From positions 3,355,697 through 3,419,696 of the forward strand of contig NZ_CP120717.1 in the NCBI RefSeq assembly GCF_032883915.1: a stretch of DNA of 64,000 nucleotides, written 5' to 3'. Both the position numbers and the translations under genes were made by a program. The stretch is from Endozoicomonas sp. 8E (GTDB lineage Bacteria; Pseudomonadota; Gammaproteobacteria; Pseudomonadales; Endozoicomonadaceae). Positions 45,690 through 55,900 of the stretch are shown piece by piece (positions within the stretch are counted from its first letter, which is position 1; each line of letters begins with the position of its first letter). The notes below the pieces were generated by a model, which saw only the letters and a program-made list of their open reading frames with translations, had not been told where the DNA came from and ran no database searches.

Positions 45690-47069
45690 ATGATACCGGT
45701 TATTCTTTCAGGAGGCAGTGGAACACGCCTGTGGCCTTTAAGCCGGAAAGACCATCCAAAACAGTTTCTGCGGTTACTCTCGGATCACTCCCTGATTCAG
45801 GAAACCCTGCTTCGTCTGAGGGGAGTGACAGAACAGAAGCCTGTTGTCATCTGTCATGAATCCCATCGTTTCAAGGTGCTTGAGCACAGCCGCCAGATCG
45901 ATCAGCCGCTGGAATCGATTTTTCTTGAGCCGGTGGCCAGAAATACCGCACCGGCACTGGCGTTGGTCGCCTTGCAGAGAGTGGCGCTTGGCAAGAATGA
46001 GCCTCTGCTGGTGCTGCCTGCGGATCACAGAATACTTGATATCGAGTCATTTCAGCAGGCGCTGAAAGTGGCTGAACAACATGCCCTGACCGGTGCGCTT
46101 GTCTCTCTGGGTGTTGAGGCGAAGGAGCCCAGCACCGGTTATGGTTACATCAGGCGGGGAGGGCAGCAGGGCAATGCCTACCGGATACAAAGTTTTCGTG
46201 AAAAGCCTGATCCGGAGACAGCCAGAAAGTATGTGGAGTCGGGTGATTATTACTGGAACAGCGGTATTTTCATGTTTCGACCCGAGGCTTATCTGGATGA
46301 ATTGCAGCGTAATGAGCCCGGCATTGTCGTAGCCTGTCATGAAGCCCTGAATAGCCTGCACGCTGATCTGCAATTCCTCCGAATAAATGAAAAGGCTTAT
46401 GCCAGAAGCCCTTCCAATTCTATTGACTATGCCGTTATGGAACATACTCGAAAAGGTGTGGTGGTTCCTGTAGCCTGTGAATGGTCAGACATTGGCAGCT
46501 GGACTGCACTTCAGGCTTGCTCTGAACCGGATGAGTTCGGGAATGTTATTAAGGGCAAGGCAATCGTTGAGCAATGCAGTAACAGCTATATCCGTTCCGG
46601 TCATAGAACCATAGCGGCAGTCGGGGTCGATAATCTGGTGATAATAGACAGCCACGATGCGGTCATGGTGACTTCTGTGGATCATGTCCAGAATGTGGGC
46701 AAGCTGGCAAATCAATTTCAGAGTGGCACCAGTGTTTCACTGTTGCAGGAGGAAGAAGTTTTTCGTCCCTGGGGACATTACAAGAACCTGTCGCTGGGAG
46801 AAGGCTACTGTGTCAGAAAACTCAGTATTTTTCCGGGGGCGTCATTATCCGAGCACAGTCATAAGTTAAGATCCGAGAGTTGGGTTGTTCTCAAAGGAGA
46901 GGCCCGGATTCTTCTGGATGGGGAGGTTCATGATCTGGGGCCAGGGGAGTCGATTAATATAAAAAGTCAGCTCAGGCACAGACTGGAAAATATTGGTGAG
47001 GATACATTGGAAGTGGTTGAAACCCAGACAGGGCAGACTGTCTCGGAAGAGGATATTGATCGGGCTTAG
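45690..47069 (+). CDS. manC: Mannose-1-phosphate guanylyltransferase / mannose-6-phosphate isomerase
   Basis: 459 residues, typical for the bifunctional type II PMI-GMP (AlgA/ManC/XanB). The N-terminal nucleotidyltransferase carries the pyrophosphorylase signature GGSGTRLWPLSRKDHPKQFL and the FREKPD active-site motif (about 163-168). The C-terminal cupin (about 345-455: RPWGHYKNLSLGEGYCVRKL, LSEHSHKLRSESWVVLKGEA) corresponds to the isomerase domain. Its usual QMHHHRxEHW motif is altered here, to EHSHKLRSESW. Isomerase activity may therefore be weak or lost. It makes GDP-mannose for exopolysaccharide or LPS. Confidence 0.92.
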   Translation: MIPVILSGGSGTRLWPLSRKDHPKQFLRLLSDHSLIQETLLRLRGVTEQKPVVICHESHRFKVLEHSRQIDQPLESIFLEPVARNTAPALALVALQRVALGKNEPLLVLPADHRILDIESFQQALKVAEQHALTGALVSLGVEAKEPSTGYGYIRRGGQQGNAYRIQSFREKPDPETARKYVESGDYYWNSGIFMFRPEAYLDELQRNEPGIVVACHEALNSLHADLQFLRINEKAYARSPSNSIDYAVMEHTRKGVVVPVACEWSDIGSWTALQACSEPDEFGNVIKGKAIVEQCSNSYIRSGHRTIAAVGVDNLVIIDSHDAVMVTSVDHVQNVGKLANQFQSGTSVSLLQEEEVFRPWGHYKNLSLGEGYCVRKLSIFPGASLSEHSHKLRSESWVVLKGEARILLDGEVHDLGPGESINIKSQLRHRLENIGEDTLEVVETQTGQTVSEEDIDRA

Positions 47070-47125
47070 TCAGAGTTGGCCGAAGAAGCATGTTTTAAAA
47101 GAGGGGCATCCTCGCCCCCTGGGTT

Positions 47126-47593
47126 TCACAAAGGCAGCGCCGTAGTGGATTTGACCGAGGCCAGGGCCAGGGCCGTCTTGACATGACTGACACCGGGCAA
47201 GGTCAGAAGCTCTTTCATTATAAATTCATTCAGAGCCTGACTATTGGGTGCCATGACTTTTAACAGATAGTCGCCATCGCCGGTTATCGAGTGGCACTCC
47301 AGTATCTGATCCATATGAAGGATGGAGGTCTGGAAACTTTCGGCAGAGTGCTTGCCATGGGTTTCCAGTGTCACAGTGACAAAGGCCGAGACATCCAGAC
47401 CCAGGGCTTCGGGGTTTAGTTGTGCCACCTGCTTCCTGATGTAGCCCAGCTTCTTTAGACGGCTAATGCGTCTGGAGCATTGGGAGCTGGACAGATTCAC
47501 CTTGTTAGCCAAGTCTGCCAGAGAGACTCCATCTTCCTTCTGCAGACTATCCAGAAGACTTACGTCGTACTTATCCAGAGATTCAGTCATCAT
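47126..47593 (-). CDS. Lrp/AsnC-family transcriptional regulator
   Basis: 155 residues from ATG 47593 or the adjacent one at 47590; the frame to 47614 is longer but overlaps the operator. An AsnC-type winged helix lies at about 8-60 (DKYDVSLLDSLQKEDGVSLA, then NLSSSQCSRRISRLKKLGYI). The RAM effector-binding domain lies at about 70-145 (VTVTLETHGKHSAESF, ECHSITGDGDYLLKVMAPN). It is divergent from hppD-phhA with palindromes in between, so it very probably controls tyrosine/phenylalanine catabolism and itself, with an aromatic amino acid as probable ligand. Confidence 0.9.
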   Translation of the reverse strand: MMTESLDKYDVSLLDSLQKEDGVSLADLANKVNLSSSQCSRRISRLKKLGYIRKQVAQLNPEALGLDVSAFVTVTLETHGKHSAESFQTSILHMDQILECHSITGDGDYLLKVMAPNSQALNEFIMKELLTLPGVSHVKTALALASVKSTTALPL

Positions 47594-47608
47594 GAACAAG
47601 GCCCTGAT

Positions 47609-47667
47609 ATGCAATCATATTGCATGATGTTGTTTTATTGCTTTTATGTCGCAACCATTTTGCATGA
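47609..47667. promoter_or_regulatory. Two palindromic operator candidates between lrp-like gene and hppD
   Basis: Site 1 (47609-47625) is a perfect palindrome, ATGCAAT-CAT-ATTGCAT. Site 2 (47646-47667) is an imperfect copy, GTCGCAA..TTGCATGA. Their centres are about 40 bases apart, roughly four helical turns, which suits an Lrp-family octamer. Site 1 lies about 16 bases from the regulator start, consistent with autoregulation. Confidence 0.55.
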
Positions 47668-47899
47668 CCACCCTTTTATACTGTATTTACTAAGGAAATG
47701 CAGCTCTTTCAATGGCCACTGCCACTTGGTTATGGCTGCTGAGTTCTTCTCCCTGAACACCTTTCAGGTTATTGGCAGTCTTGAGCTGAACTAACAAGAA
47801 GCTAATAAACGTCTGATTTGCCAAGGTTGGCCGATAGATAGAATAGCGGACTTTAAAGGGATAGTTAGCCCGAATTCATCCATAAAATGAGGGTAATTT

Positions 47900-48988
47900 A
47901 TGAAAGGTATTGGCCATTCTGCAAAGGTTTCTGATATCAATCCCATGGGGACAGACGGCTTTGAGTTCGTAGAGTTTGCCTCTGCAGATCCTGCTGCGCT
48001 TCATGAGTTTTTCGCAAGCCTCGGTTTTCATGCATCTGGTCATCATAAAACCAGAGATGTTGCTCTTTACAAACAAGGCGATATCCATTTTCTGGTAAAC
48101 GGCGATGCCGGTAGTTTTGGTCGTCGTTTCTATGAAAAGCATGGCCCCTGTGCCTGTTCTTTTGGTATCCGTGTAGCAGACGCTGAGTATGCATTGGAGC
48201 GAGCCTTGAGTCTGGGCGCAGAGCAGGGCAAATCTGAATATTCGGTCGATGGTCGTGAAATTCCCTGCATTATCGGTGTTGGCGGCGCATTGCTCTATCT
48301 GGTTGAGCGTTATGGACCGGCAGGCACCGTTTATGACAGCGATTTTGAGTTCGTTCAGGATCAGGCAAAAAAACCTGAAGTCGGTCTGGAAATACTGGAT
48401 CATCTGACCCATAACGTGGCCCGTGGCAACATGGATAAGTGGGCTGACTTTTATGAAAGGCTTTTTAATTTCCGCGAGATTCGCTACTTTGATATTGAGG
48501 GCAAGTTGACGGGGCTCAAGTCCCGGGCCATGACCAGCCCCTGTGGCAAGGTTAGAATTCCCATCAATGAATCTTCCGATGACAAAAGCCAGATTGAAGA
48601 ATATCTCGAGCAATACAAGGGGGAAGGTATTCAACATATTGCCCTGACAGCCGGAAATATTTATGAAACGGTAGACAGAATGAGAGGCCTGGGGGTTAGC
48701 TTCATGACGCCTCCTCCTGACACTTACTACGAAATGCTGAATGAGCGTCTGCCGTGGCATGGGGAAGAGGTTGAAGACCTGAAAAACAGGGCCATTCTGA
48801 TGGATGGTGCTCCGACTTCAGACGGTGGTTTGCTGCTACAAATCTTTACCGAAACCGCCATCGGACCGATCTTTTTTGAGATTATTCAGCGCAAGGGCGA
48901 CGAAGGCTTTGGAGAGGGTAACTTCAAGGCTCTGTTCGAAAGCATGGAGAGGGATCAGATTCGTCGAGGTGTTTTGCAGGAAAAATGA
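47900..48988 (+). CDS. hppD: 4-hydroxyphenylpyruvate dioxygenase
   Basis: 362 residues, standard length. It converts 4-hydroxyphenylpyruvate to homogentisate in tyrosine degradation. It has two vicinal-oxygen-chelate halves. The Fe(II) ligands are visible in the C-terminal half: His in ILDHLTHNV, His in IQHIALTA, and Glu in IFFEIIQRKG. Upstream is TGAGGGTAATTT. It is followed by phhA on the same strand, and the Lrp-like regulator is divergent. Together they form a phenylalanine-to-homogentisate module. Confidence 0.97.
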   Translation: MKGIGHSAKVSDINPMGTDGFEFVEFASADPAALHEFFASLGFHASGHHKTRDVALYKQGDIHFLVNGDAGSFGRRFYEKHGPCACSFGIRVADAEYALERALSLGAEQGKSEYSVDGREIPCIIGVGGALLYLVERYGPAGTVYDSDFEFVQDQAKKPEVGLEILDHLTHNVARGNMDKWADFYERLFNFREIRYFDIEGKLTGLKSRAMTSPCGKVRIPINESSDDKSQIEEYLEQYKGEGIQHIALTAGNIYETVDRMRGLGVSFMTPPPDTYYEMLNERLPWHGEEVEDLKNRAILMDGAPTSDGGLLLQIFTETAIGPIFFEIIQRKGDEGFGEGNFKALFESMERDQIRRGVLQEK

Positions 48989-49010
48989 TGTTTCTTGCAT
49001 CTCTCAGATC

Positions 49011-49036
49011 AGGCTGTCTCTGTTTTTGGACAGCCT
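49011..49036 (+). other. Hairpin between hppD and phhA
   Basis: A perfect 8-bp stem AGGCTGTC / GACAGCCT with a ten-base loop and no following U-run. It is probably an mRNA stability element or weak attenuator rather than a terminator. Confidence 0.5.
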
Positions 49037-49092
49037 CCAATCTGTGAAAATGGCTATGGAGGTTGCTTTTTCACAGTAAAAGGAATTTCACA

Positions 49093-49884
49093 TTGAAGAA
49101 GCCTACACACTATGTAGCCCGAAAACCTGATGAAGAGGGTTTTATCAAGTATCCGGCCGAAGAGCATGAAACTTGGCGAATACTCTATGAACGTCAGATC
49201 AGGGCGGTCGAAAGCAGAGCCTGCCCCGAGTATATCAGGGGGCTGGGGATTCTTGGTCTTTCTGCTGATCAAATCCCTCAGCTCAATGACATCAATGAAA
49301 AGCTGCTTGAATGCACCGGCTGGTCGGTGGCCAGGGTGCCAGCGCTTATCTCCTTTGACCGCTTTTTTGAGTTATTGGCCAATCGTCGTTTTCCAGTGGC
49401 TACTTTTATCCGCACCCGTGAAGAGCTGGATTATCTTGAGGAACCGGATATCTTTCATGAAATATTTGGACACTGTCCTTTATTGACGAACCCCGATTTT
49501 GCTCAGTTTACTGAAACCTATGGTCAATTGGGACTCAAAGCGAGCAAAGAAGAAAGAGTTTATCTGGCAAGGCTGTACTGGATGACTGTGGAGTTTGGCC
49601 TGGTGATGACAGATGAAGGGTTGAGAATATATGGAGGAGGTATTCTCTCCAGCTTCAGGGAAACGGTCTATGCTACTGAAAGTGAGGATCCTGAGCGTCT
49701 GTCCTTTGATTTGATGACGGCTTTGAGAACTCCCTACCGGATCGATATTCTTCAGCCGGTCTACTTTATTGTCCAGTCCCTTTCGGAGTTGCACAGCCTG
49801 ACAGAAATGGATCTGATGGCAAAAGTGCATGAAGCCATGAAGCTGGGACTATTAACGTCAAAATTCGCCCCCAAGAGTGCCTGA
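49093..49884 (+). CDS. phhA: Phenylalanine-4-hydroxylase
   Basis: 263 residues from TTG 49093, with AAGGAA about eight bases upstream; this matches the usual 262 residues of pseudomonad PhhA. An in-frame TTG at 49063 precedes the site and is rejected. It makes tyrosine from phenylalanine with tetrahydropterin and O2. The iron site is visible: the two His of IFHEIFGHCPLL and the Glu of YWMTVEFGLV. It completes the pathway with hppD. No pterin-carbinolamine dehydratase gene (phhB) is present nearby. Confidence 0.95.
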   Translation: MKKPTHYVARKPDEEGFIKYPAEEHETWRILYERQIRAVESRACPEYIRGLGILGLSADQIPQLNDINEKLLECTGWSVARVPALISFDRFFELLANRRFPVATFIRTREELDYLEEPDIFHEIFGHCPLLTNPDFAQFTETYGQLGLKASKEERVYLARLYWMTVEFGLVMTDEGLRIYGGGILSSFRETVYATESEDPERLSFDLMTALRTPYRIDILQPVYFIVQSLSELHSLTEMDLMAKVHEAMKLGLLTSKFAPKSA

Positions 49885-50086
49885 GTCTATTGTCGCTGGT
49901 GCGGAGATCTGGTTGCTTTACCTTTAATATCCTGATAATTTTTCGGCATTCTTGCAGAGCTGTTTGGTGAATGGATAGAACTGCTTGAAAACTTTTGTGA
50001 TGAGACCGACAGGCTCCTGGCCATAGTTTATGGCGAAAACAATGACACACTGTCGCGGAAGATAGAGAGGCTGACAAGAGAGAGCT

Positions 50087-50935
50087 ATGGAGCCTAGAGA
50101 CATTGAAATCAGTATCGGGCGGATGAACTTCTCCGGTCAGGAATGGGGCGATCCGGACGGAAAGCCGCTGATTGCCCTGCATGGCTGGCTGGACAATGCC
50201 GCCAGTTTTGCTCCCCTTGCTCCCTTTCTGAAAGATATTCGTTTGCTTGCCATTGATCAGGCCGGTCACGGACGTTCCTCTCATCGACCGGATGAATTGG
50301 ATTATTCCATCTGGCACTATGTCGAAGATCTGATTGCAATCGCTGATAGTCTTGAGTTGGAATCCTTCAGTTTAATCGGGCACTCAATGGGAGCCATTGT
50401 TTCGGTGATGGCTTCAGCCATTCTGGGGGATCGGATTGAGAAAGCGATTTTACTGGATGGGCTTTTTCCCATGCCCAGAAAGCCTGAAGATACCCCCAAT
50501 GCCCTGGCGGCCTACATTCAGGAACGAAAATCCTTTCGAAAAGGCAAGCCAGTAAATCGTTACCGCTCTTTGGAGCATGCTGTTCGTGTACGTTGTCTGG
50601 GACAATTTCCAGTAACGCGGGACTCTTCCGCATTGCTGGTGGAGCGAGCGTTATTTCAGGACGGTGATGCCTGGACCTGGCGAACCGATCCACGTCTGAA
50701 GTTGCCTTCCCCCACTCGTTTTACAGAAGATCAGGCGTTGGCGTTTGCAGAACAGATGAGCTGTGATGCACACATGCTCTTCGCAAAAGAAGGTTATGTT
50801 GATGCTTTGATTGAGCCATACCGTGAACGTCTTGATAATATCCGGTTTTATCCGATGTCAGGCTCCCACCACTTTCATATGGACGGGGAGACGGATTCTG
50901 TAGCCACCATAGTGAACACCGTTATGAGTTCTTGA
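50087..50935 (+). CDS. Alpha/beta hydrolase (serine hydrolase-like)
   Basis: 282 residues, no signal peptide. It has the alpha/beta-hydrolase fold with oxyanion region LIALHGWLDNAASF, nucleophile Ser in LIGHSMGAIV (about residue 105), an acid candidate in the DGLFPM / ERALFQDGD region, and the catalytic His in GSHHFHMDG near 265. The HGWLDNA motif is typical of SERHL-like hydrolases. The substrate cannot be predicted. It starts 203 bases after phhA and may be read from its own promoter. Confidence 0.88.
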   Translation: MEPRDIEISIGRMNFSGQEWGDPDGKPLIALHGWLDNAASFAPLAPFLKDIRLLAIDQAGHGRSSHRPDELDYSIWHYVEDLIAIADSLELESFSLIGHSMGAIVSVMASAILGDRIEKAILLDGLFPMPRKPEDTPNALAAYIQERKSFRKGKPVNRYRSLEHAVRVRCLGQFPVTRDSSALLVERALFQDGDAWTWRTDPRLKLPSPTRFTEDQALAFAEQMSCDAHMLFAKEGYVDALIEPYRERLDNIRFYPMSGSHHFHMDGETDSVATIVNTVMSS

Positions 50936-51011
50936 CTCTGTCTGGCGCGCCAGGCAACTGAAAGGTACTCATATCTGATAAAAAAGCGGTACTTCATTGG
51001 TCGGGATTGAA

Positions 51012-51869
51012 ATGCAAATCATAGCCATTTTTCATTCTTTGTTAACACGAACACATACTTTAACATTGGCAGGTGGCCTTATTGCCTCTGCTACTCTCAT
51101 TGCTGATGAAATAGTCCCGTTTCCCAATGCCACTCTCAACCTTGAATTCGAACAGCAGGTGACCAGCTATCCGGTCATCAGTAGCCCAATGAAAAAGGTG
51201 AATGGTGTCGTGACTGCCGATTCAGAGCAGTGGCTCGATGGCTCTCTCAATCGAAAACTCTACCAGCTGCCCAGTGGTAAAAGCAGTGATGAAGCCTATC
51301 GATTTTTTACCGATCAGTTTGAAAAACTGGGTGTCACCCCTGTATACAGCTGCGAACGTTTCAGCTGTGGGGCCAGTAATTTCTGGGCGAACAATGTTTT
51401 TGATGTAGCCCGTTTGTACGGACTTGATAAGACTCAGGCCTATTTTCTGGGTGAAAAGAAAGTCGATGGCAAGACCGTTTATTATCTGAACTATACGGTT
51501 CGCAGAGGTGACAAAAGAGAGTACGCTCTGGTCGATATCTTCACAGCAGGGAAAACAAAAGTAGTGAAGGGTAATCAGGTTGTCTTCACCAGCTTACCGA
51601 CCAGTTCTTCAGCTCTGGCCCGTTCAGAAGCCTACAAGTCCCTGCTTAAGGCTTTTGAAAACCAGACCAGAGCCTTATTGATTACGGTCGAGTCAGCTTC
51701 AGCTGAAAGAGTCTCTGAGGTGGACAGTCTCAGCAGGCAGTTGCAACAATTCAAAAGCCTCCTTCAATCCAGACTCAGGGAAGATGCTATTGGCTCCAGT
51801 CGTTTCCGGATTCAATGGATTGTTGGAGATCACGAAGAGGCAATGATGCATTGGCAGTTGCTTCAGTAG
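51012..51869 (+). CDS. DUF4892-family secreted protein
   Basis: 285 residues from ATG 51012; the frame also allows a TTG at 50997. Signal peptide about 1-31 (LTLAGGLIASATLIADE). The mature protein has the family hallmark CERFSCGASNFWANNVF followed by LYGLDKTQAYF, with a probable disulfide. DUF4892 proteins occur in many marine and pseudomonad gammaproteobacteria. Their function is not known to me. It converges with the muk-jet operon, leaving about 75 bases between stops. Confidence 0.78.
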   Translation: MQIIAIFHSLLTRTHTLTLAGGLIASATLIADEIVPFPNATLNLEFEQQVTSYPVISSPMKKVNGVVTADSEQWLDGSLNRKLYQLPSGKSSDEAYRFFTDQFEKLGVTPVYSCERFSCGASNFWANNVFDVARLYGLDKTQAYFLGEKKVDGKTVYYLNYTVRRGDKREYALVDIFTAGKTKVVKGNQVVFTSLPTSSSALARSEAYKSLLKAFENQTRALLITVESASAERVSEVDSLSRQLQQFKSLLQSRLREDAIGSSRFRIQWIVGDHEEAMMHWQLLQ

Positions 51870-51944
51870 AATAAGATTTTGAAAATCAAGCCTGCCGACA
51901 TATCCGGAGGCTCGTTATACTGGCAGCGCCATAAGCGCAGCTAG

Positions 51945-52910
51945 CTATCGAGTCTGAAAATGCTCAATGTGTTGCTTTAGGCTAGCCGGGAACTCCCTGT
52001 CTAAGACGATAGCCTCTTGTTCCATTCTTGACTGTGTATCCTGTAGTTTTTTCAGAATAGGATATTGTGCTGACAATTTTCTGTATGAGCTTTCGTGCCA
52101 GGGTTTTCCCAGTTTCAGGTTAAAGAGATCAAAATATTCTTCCCACCAGACTGGAATAAACAGCTCAAGCTTCTTGTTCAGCTTTCTGGAAAGTTGTTTG
52201 GCGATCTCCAGCCCTTTCTGATCAAGGTCGCCGAAATGTGACCAGCTAAACTCATCCACTTTCTGCAACCAATTTGTAGCAATGCTCTGATTATTGCCGG
52301 GAACATAAACATAAAGAACCCCGGGAAGCAGGGGTAATGTATCCCAGGCGCCAGGATTTTCTATGGTCATTATGTGGAGAGTTTTGTTGGTCTCCAGAGT
52401 CGTAAATTGGTCAACAGCTCTCTGGTTCAGAATTAACTCGCCCATCGTTTTTATGCAGCTTTCTGCAGATATCGTCCAGTGAGTAAAATGAAAAACCACA
52501 GGTTCTGATGTTCTTATCCTCAATGTGTCGCATGAAACAACGGTCAGTTTATCAGGATGAGATTTTGCTGAGGACTTGGAATCTCCGGTCCAGACTGCCT
52601 GTGCAACCCTGTGATGAACTTGTGGTGGAAGATTTCCTGTTAACCTGTTTTTCAGAAATGTTGCGTGTTGTACCTCCCTGGATTCGATGGGAGAGTCCCA
52701 GTTCTCACCATAATTTTTTTTCATATAGTCACGAAGAGATCGGACACCACTTGGCGTCAGATCGTAGCAGAACCGGGTGTCTTGGCTGATAAAGTTATTC
52801 TCTATCAGCCATTGACCAAATTCAGGCATTTTACCGCGTATGCTTATCCTGCCATGCTCCAATAACTCTATAGCTATGGGAGCGGCTTCTTCTATTGGGT
52901 AGTGAGGCAT
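51945..52910 (-). CDS. JetD-like Toprim nuclease subunit (DUF2220), fourth gene of the muk operon
   Basis: 321 residues. The ATG overlaps the mukB stop by one base (TAATG), so the two are translationally coupled. The N-terminal 120 residues include winged-helix-like segments (LLEHGRISIRGKMPEFGQWL). The C-terminal half is a Toprim domain with Glu184 in MTIENPGAWD and the DxD pair Asp228/Asp230 in SHFGDLDQKGLEIA. The final LQDTQSRMEQEAIVLDRE block is typical of DUF2220. In Wadjet, JetD uses these acidic residues to cut circular DNA trapped by the JetABC condensin. All are kept here, so nuclease activity is plausible. It is somewhat shorter than the Wadjet JetD proteins I know. Confidence 0.8.
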   Translation of the reverse strand: MPHYPIEEAAPIAIELLEHGRISIRGKMPEFGQWLIENNFISQDTRFCYDLTPSGVRSLRDYMKKNYGENWDSPIESREVQHATFLKNRLTGNLPPQVHHRVAQAVWTGDSKSSAKSHPDKLTVVSCDTLRIRTSEPVVFHFTHWTISAESCIKTMGELILNQRAVDQFTTLETNKTLHIMTIENPGAWDTLPLLPGVLYVYVPGNNQSIATNWLQKVDEFSWSHFGDLDQKGLEIAKQLSRKLNKKLELFIPVWWEEYFDLFNLKLGKPWHESSYRKLSAQYPILKKLQDTQSRMEQEAIVLDREFPASLKQHIEHFQTR

Positions 52911-55900
52911 TAAACACTTTCCAACGCTACAGGCTTACTTCTGACCCCTGAAAAAATGACGTGTTCATAAGGTTCCATGAGACGTACCATGCGGTACGTG
53001 ACACCATTCTTTGGAAGAACATTGTCCGGAGCGCCTACCAGTAACTGCAGTGATTGATTGGCGCAGAGCTCTTCCAGAGTCTGGAGTGCCCGGGCATCCA
53101 GTCGGGCCGCCTCATCAAGGAACAGCAGGCGATTGGCTGCATGGCCGTTTCCTTCCCGGTTCTGGGATTCCCAGGAGTGCAGCACCATGGTGAGTACTGC
53201 CAGACCTGTGCCTATGGCTTCGCCGGTAGACAGGTTGGTCGGATTGGCGGCTTCAAACTGGCTGCTACCCGCGCGTTGAATCAGAATGTTTAGTTTGATG
53301 TACTCGCGATAGTCCAGTAGCTTCTCCCCGGTAATGGTGCCCCCTGTTTCCCGCTTGAATATTGCCGCAAGAGCATCTTCAACAGTCATTTCAGGCTGTT
53401 TGAAAAGATCGCCATAGAACTGGCTTTGCAGGGCATCCAGGACCTTTCTGAAGCTCTCAATCTCCTGCACTTCGATTTTGATAGAGCGGATGGTGCCAAA
53501 GTGAACGCTGGACAATGCAGAGTTAAGTTGAAAAATCTGCTTCCGCTGTCTGTTAATACTGCGTTGAATGTTCTGGCCCATGTATTCCGATTCAGCAAGG
53601 AACTGCTCTTCTGCATCTTTGAGTCGCTCTTCCAGTCGAACCAGATGTTCTTCAAGTTGTTCCAGTGCCTGTCTGGGATCATCAGAGTTGGAAATGGTTT
53701 TATCCATTCGCTCTGCCAGCAGTTGCTGGGCATAAAGCACGCATTCAAACAGGTCGGGCAGGTCGGAAGCACTGGCTTGGGACAAACGTATGAGCAGGGT
53801 GTTTTCAGGTTCAGGCTTGAGAGCCTGTTCAAGTCTCGCCCGGGCGGTTGAAATGTTTTCTTTTAACGCTTCATTACTCTCATGGAGTAATTGCTGAGAG
53901 TGAAGCCGGTTCAGCAAGCTGGACTGGCTGGCACGCTCCTCAATCGCTGCCCACTGTTGTTTTGCTGTCTCACACTTTGGGGTAATAGATTGAATGTCTT
54001 TTTGCAGTGCTTCCAAATGATTCTGTAGCGTATTCAGCTCTGAGCGACGTTCTGTGACTGACTTGAACAGGGTGTTGTGTTTCGGCTCAAGATCTTTTAG
54101 TTGACGGATGACCTCGTCCAGACGGGCTTTCATCTGGTCTGTCAGGGTTTCATGCCAATCCAGTGGGATGCCCTTGATCTCGTTTTCTTTGAGCAGGAGC
54201 TGACCTTCGTTGTGTTGCAATACGCTTTTATCGGCAGACACATTACTGTTAAGAGCTTGCAGCTGATCCTTAAGGAGTTCGAGTTCTCTCTGTTGAACCT
54301 GTTTTCTGGAGTCTTTTTCTTCCCATTCCCGTTTCAGGGATTCTCTCAGTGAGCTGGTTTCATTCTGACGATGAACTGAATTTTTAAAGCGCAGGTTTGG
54401 CAGGGTCTGTTCTGTCCGCTGGAGCAGATCAATAGTGTTACCTGACTCGGCTATCTGGCTGCTGAGTTTATCAAGGCTGGCCTTGAAGACTTCAATGTCA
54501 TCAGCCGGAGGGGTATCAAGGTATAAACGACTGTTTTCCAGTTGACTGATGTTTTCAGAATGTATTTTGATCCATTCGGCGGCTTCGAGGCACTGATTCT
54601 GTCGGGACTTCAGACTCTCCACTGTTATCGCAAGATCAACTTCATCAAGAACAGTGGCATTGGATTGTTGAGAGGCCAGAAGAGAGACAACCAGGTTAAG
54701 CGTTTTTAACTCGGTATCTTTCTGAGTCAGGGTGGCCTGAGACGATGTGAGCTGGTTTTGACAGTCTTCAATGCTTACGGCCAGTGACTGGAGGTCAGGT
54801 TCCTCTCGGCCAATCCACTGTGATAAAGGTGCCATCCTGTCGAGCAGAGTAAACTGTTTTTCAAGTTTTCTGCGGTTTACGGCCAGCGTTTGTCTCTCAT
54901 CAAGAATGTTTTCTTCCCGTTCAATGAGTCTTGCTCTCTCTTTCTCGCGGGCCAGCTTACCGAGAGTAGGAAATTCAGGCTCCTTGCTGAGACGGGAAAT
55001 GTTCTTTGAAAGATTAACCAGTACACTGCCGTCTTCATCCTGATGTAACGGTGATTCAATGAAGAGATCTTCAGAAAAACTGGTGCTCGAATCACCCTCA
55101 AGCAACCAGACATCATCGGGGCGATCAGTTTCCTGTCTGATCAGTGCCGCAGCCTTTTCTGCATCCTGTACCAGCAAAGCATTGCGCAACGGACCCATTT
55201 TGGCTTCCAGCCAGGCGGCTTCTGCCAGTGAAATCTCATCTTCATCAAAGAACTGGCTTACCAGCTGGCCCTTGGTCAATTCCGCCAGTCTTTGCAGCTG
55301 GATCTGTTCTTTTGAATCGCTGATTTCGAGCCCTTTCAACCTGAGTCTCAGGGTGCTCAGTTCGGTTTCAAGCTTAAGGTCCTGACGATGGCAGGTATTC
55401 TGCTGTTCGGTCAGTGTATAGCGAAGGGTGCTCAGCTCCTCCGGCTGTTCTAATTGAATATCGCCATTTAGCTCAAACAGCTGTTGTCTGAGACCTTCAT
55501 ATTCCAGCCATTGGGTGTGATCTTTTTGCTTCTGTAAACGTCGCTGTTCCAGCTCCTGCTGTTTCACTTTCAGGTCCTGAATGGCACAGGAAAGCGTGCT
55601 CAGTTGTTCACTGATCAGAGCTTTATCCGTCTCTCCCTGCTTCAGGTGAATCAGCCACTGAGCATGGTTTGTAATGGCGTGGTTGAAGGGGGAGGGCAGT
55701 CTGGCGATGCTCTCTTTAAGTCGTTGTTGTTCTGCCAGTTTGCGTTGTGTCGAGTCCAGCCTGTCCTTTATAACGGTTATTTGACGTGTATCATGCTCTT
55801 TTGAGCGTTTTACCTGAATCCACTTGTCCGATAACTGGCCGGCATTGGCAGCAGACACTTCATTGTTTTCAAGGAGAGACAGGATCGGCAGGCACTGATC

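Noticed and set aside
49011-49036. Terminator between hppD and phhA
   Set aside because: A good stem but no U-run, and the two genes belong to one pathway on one strand.
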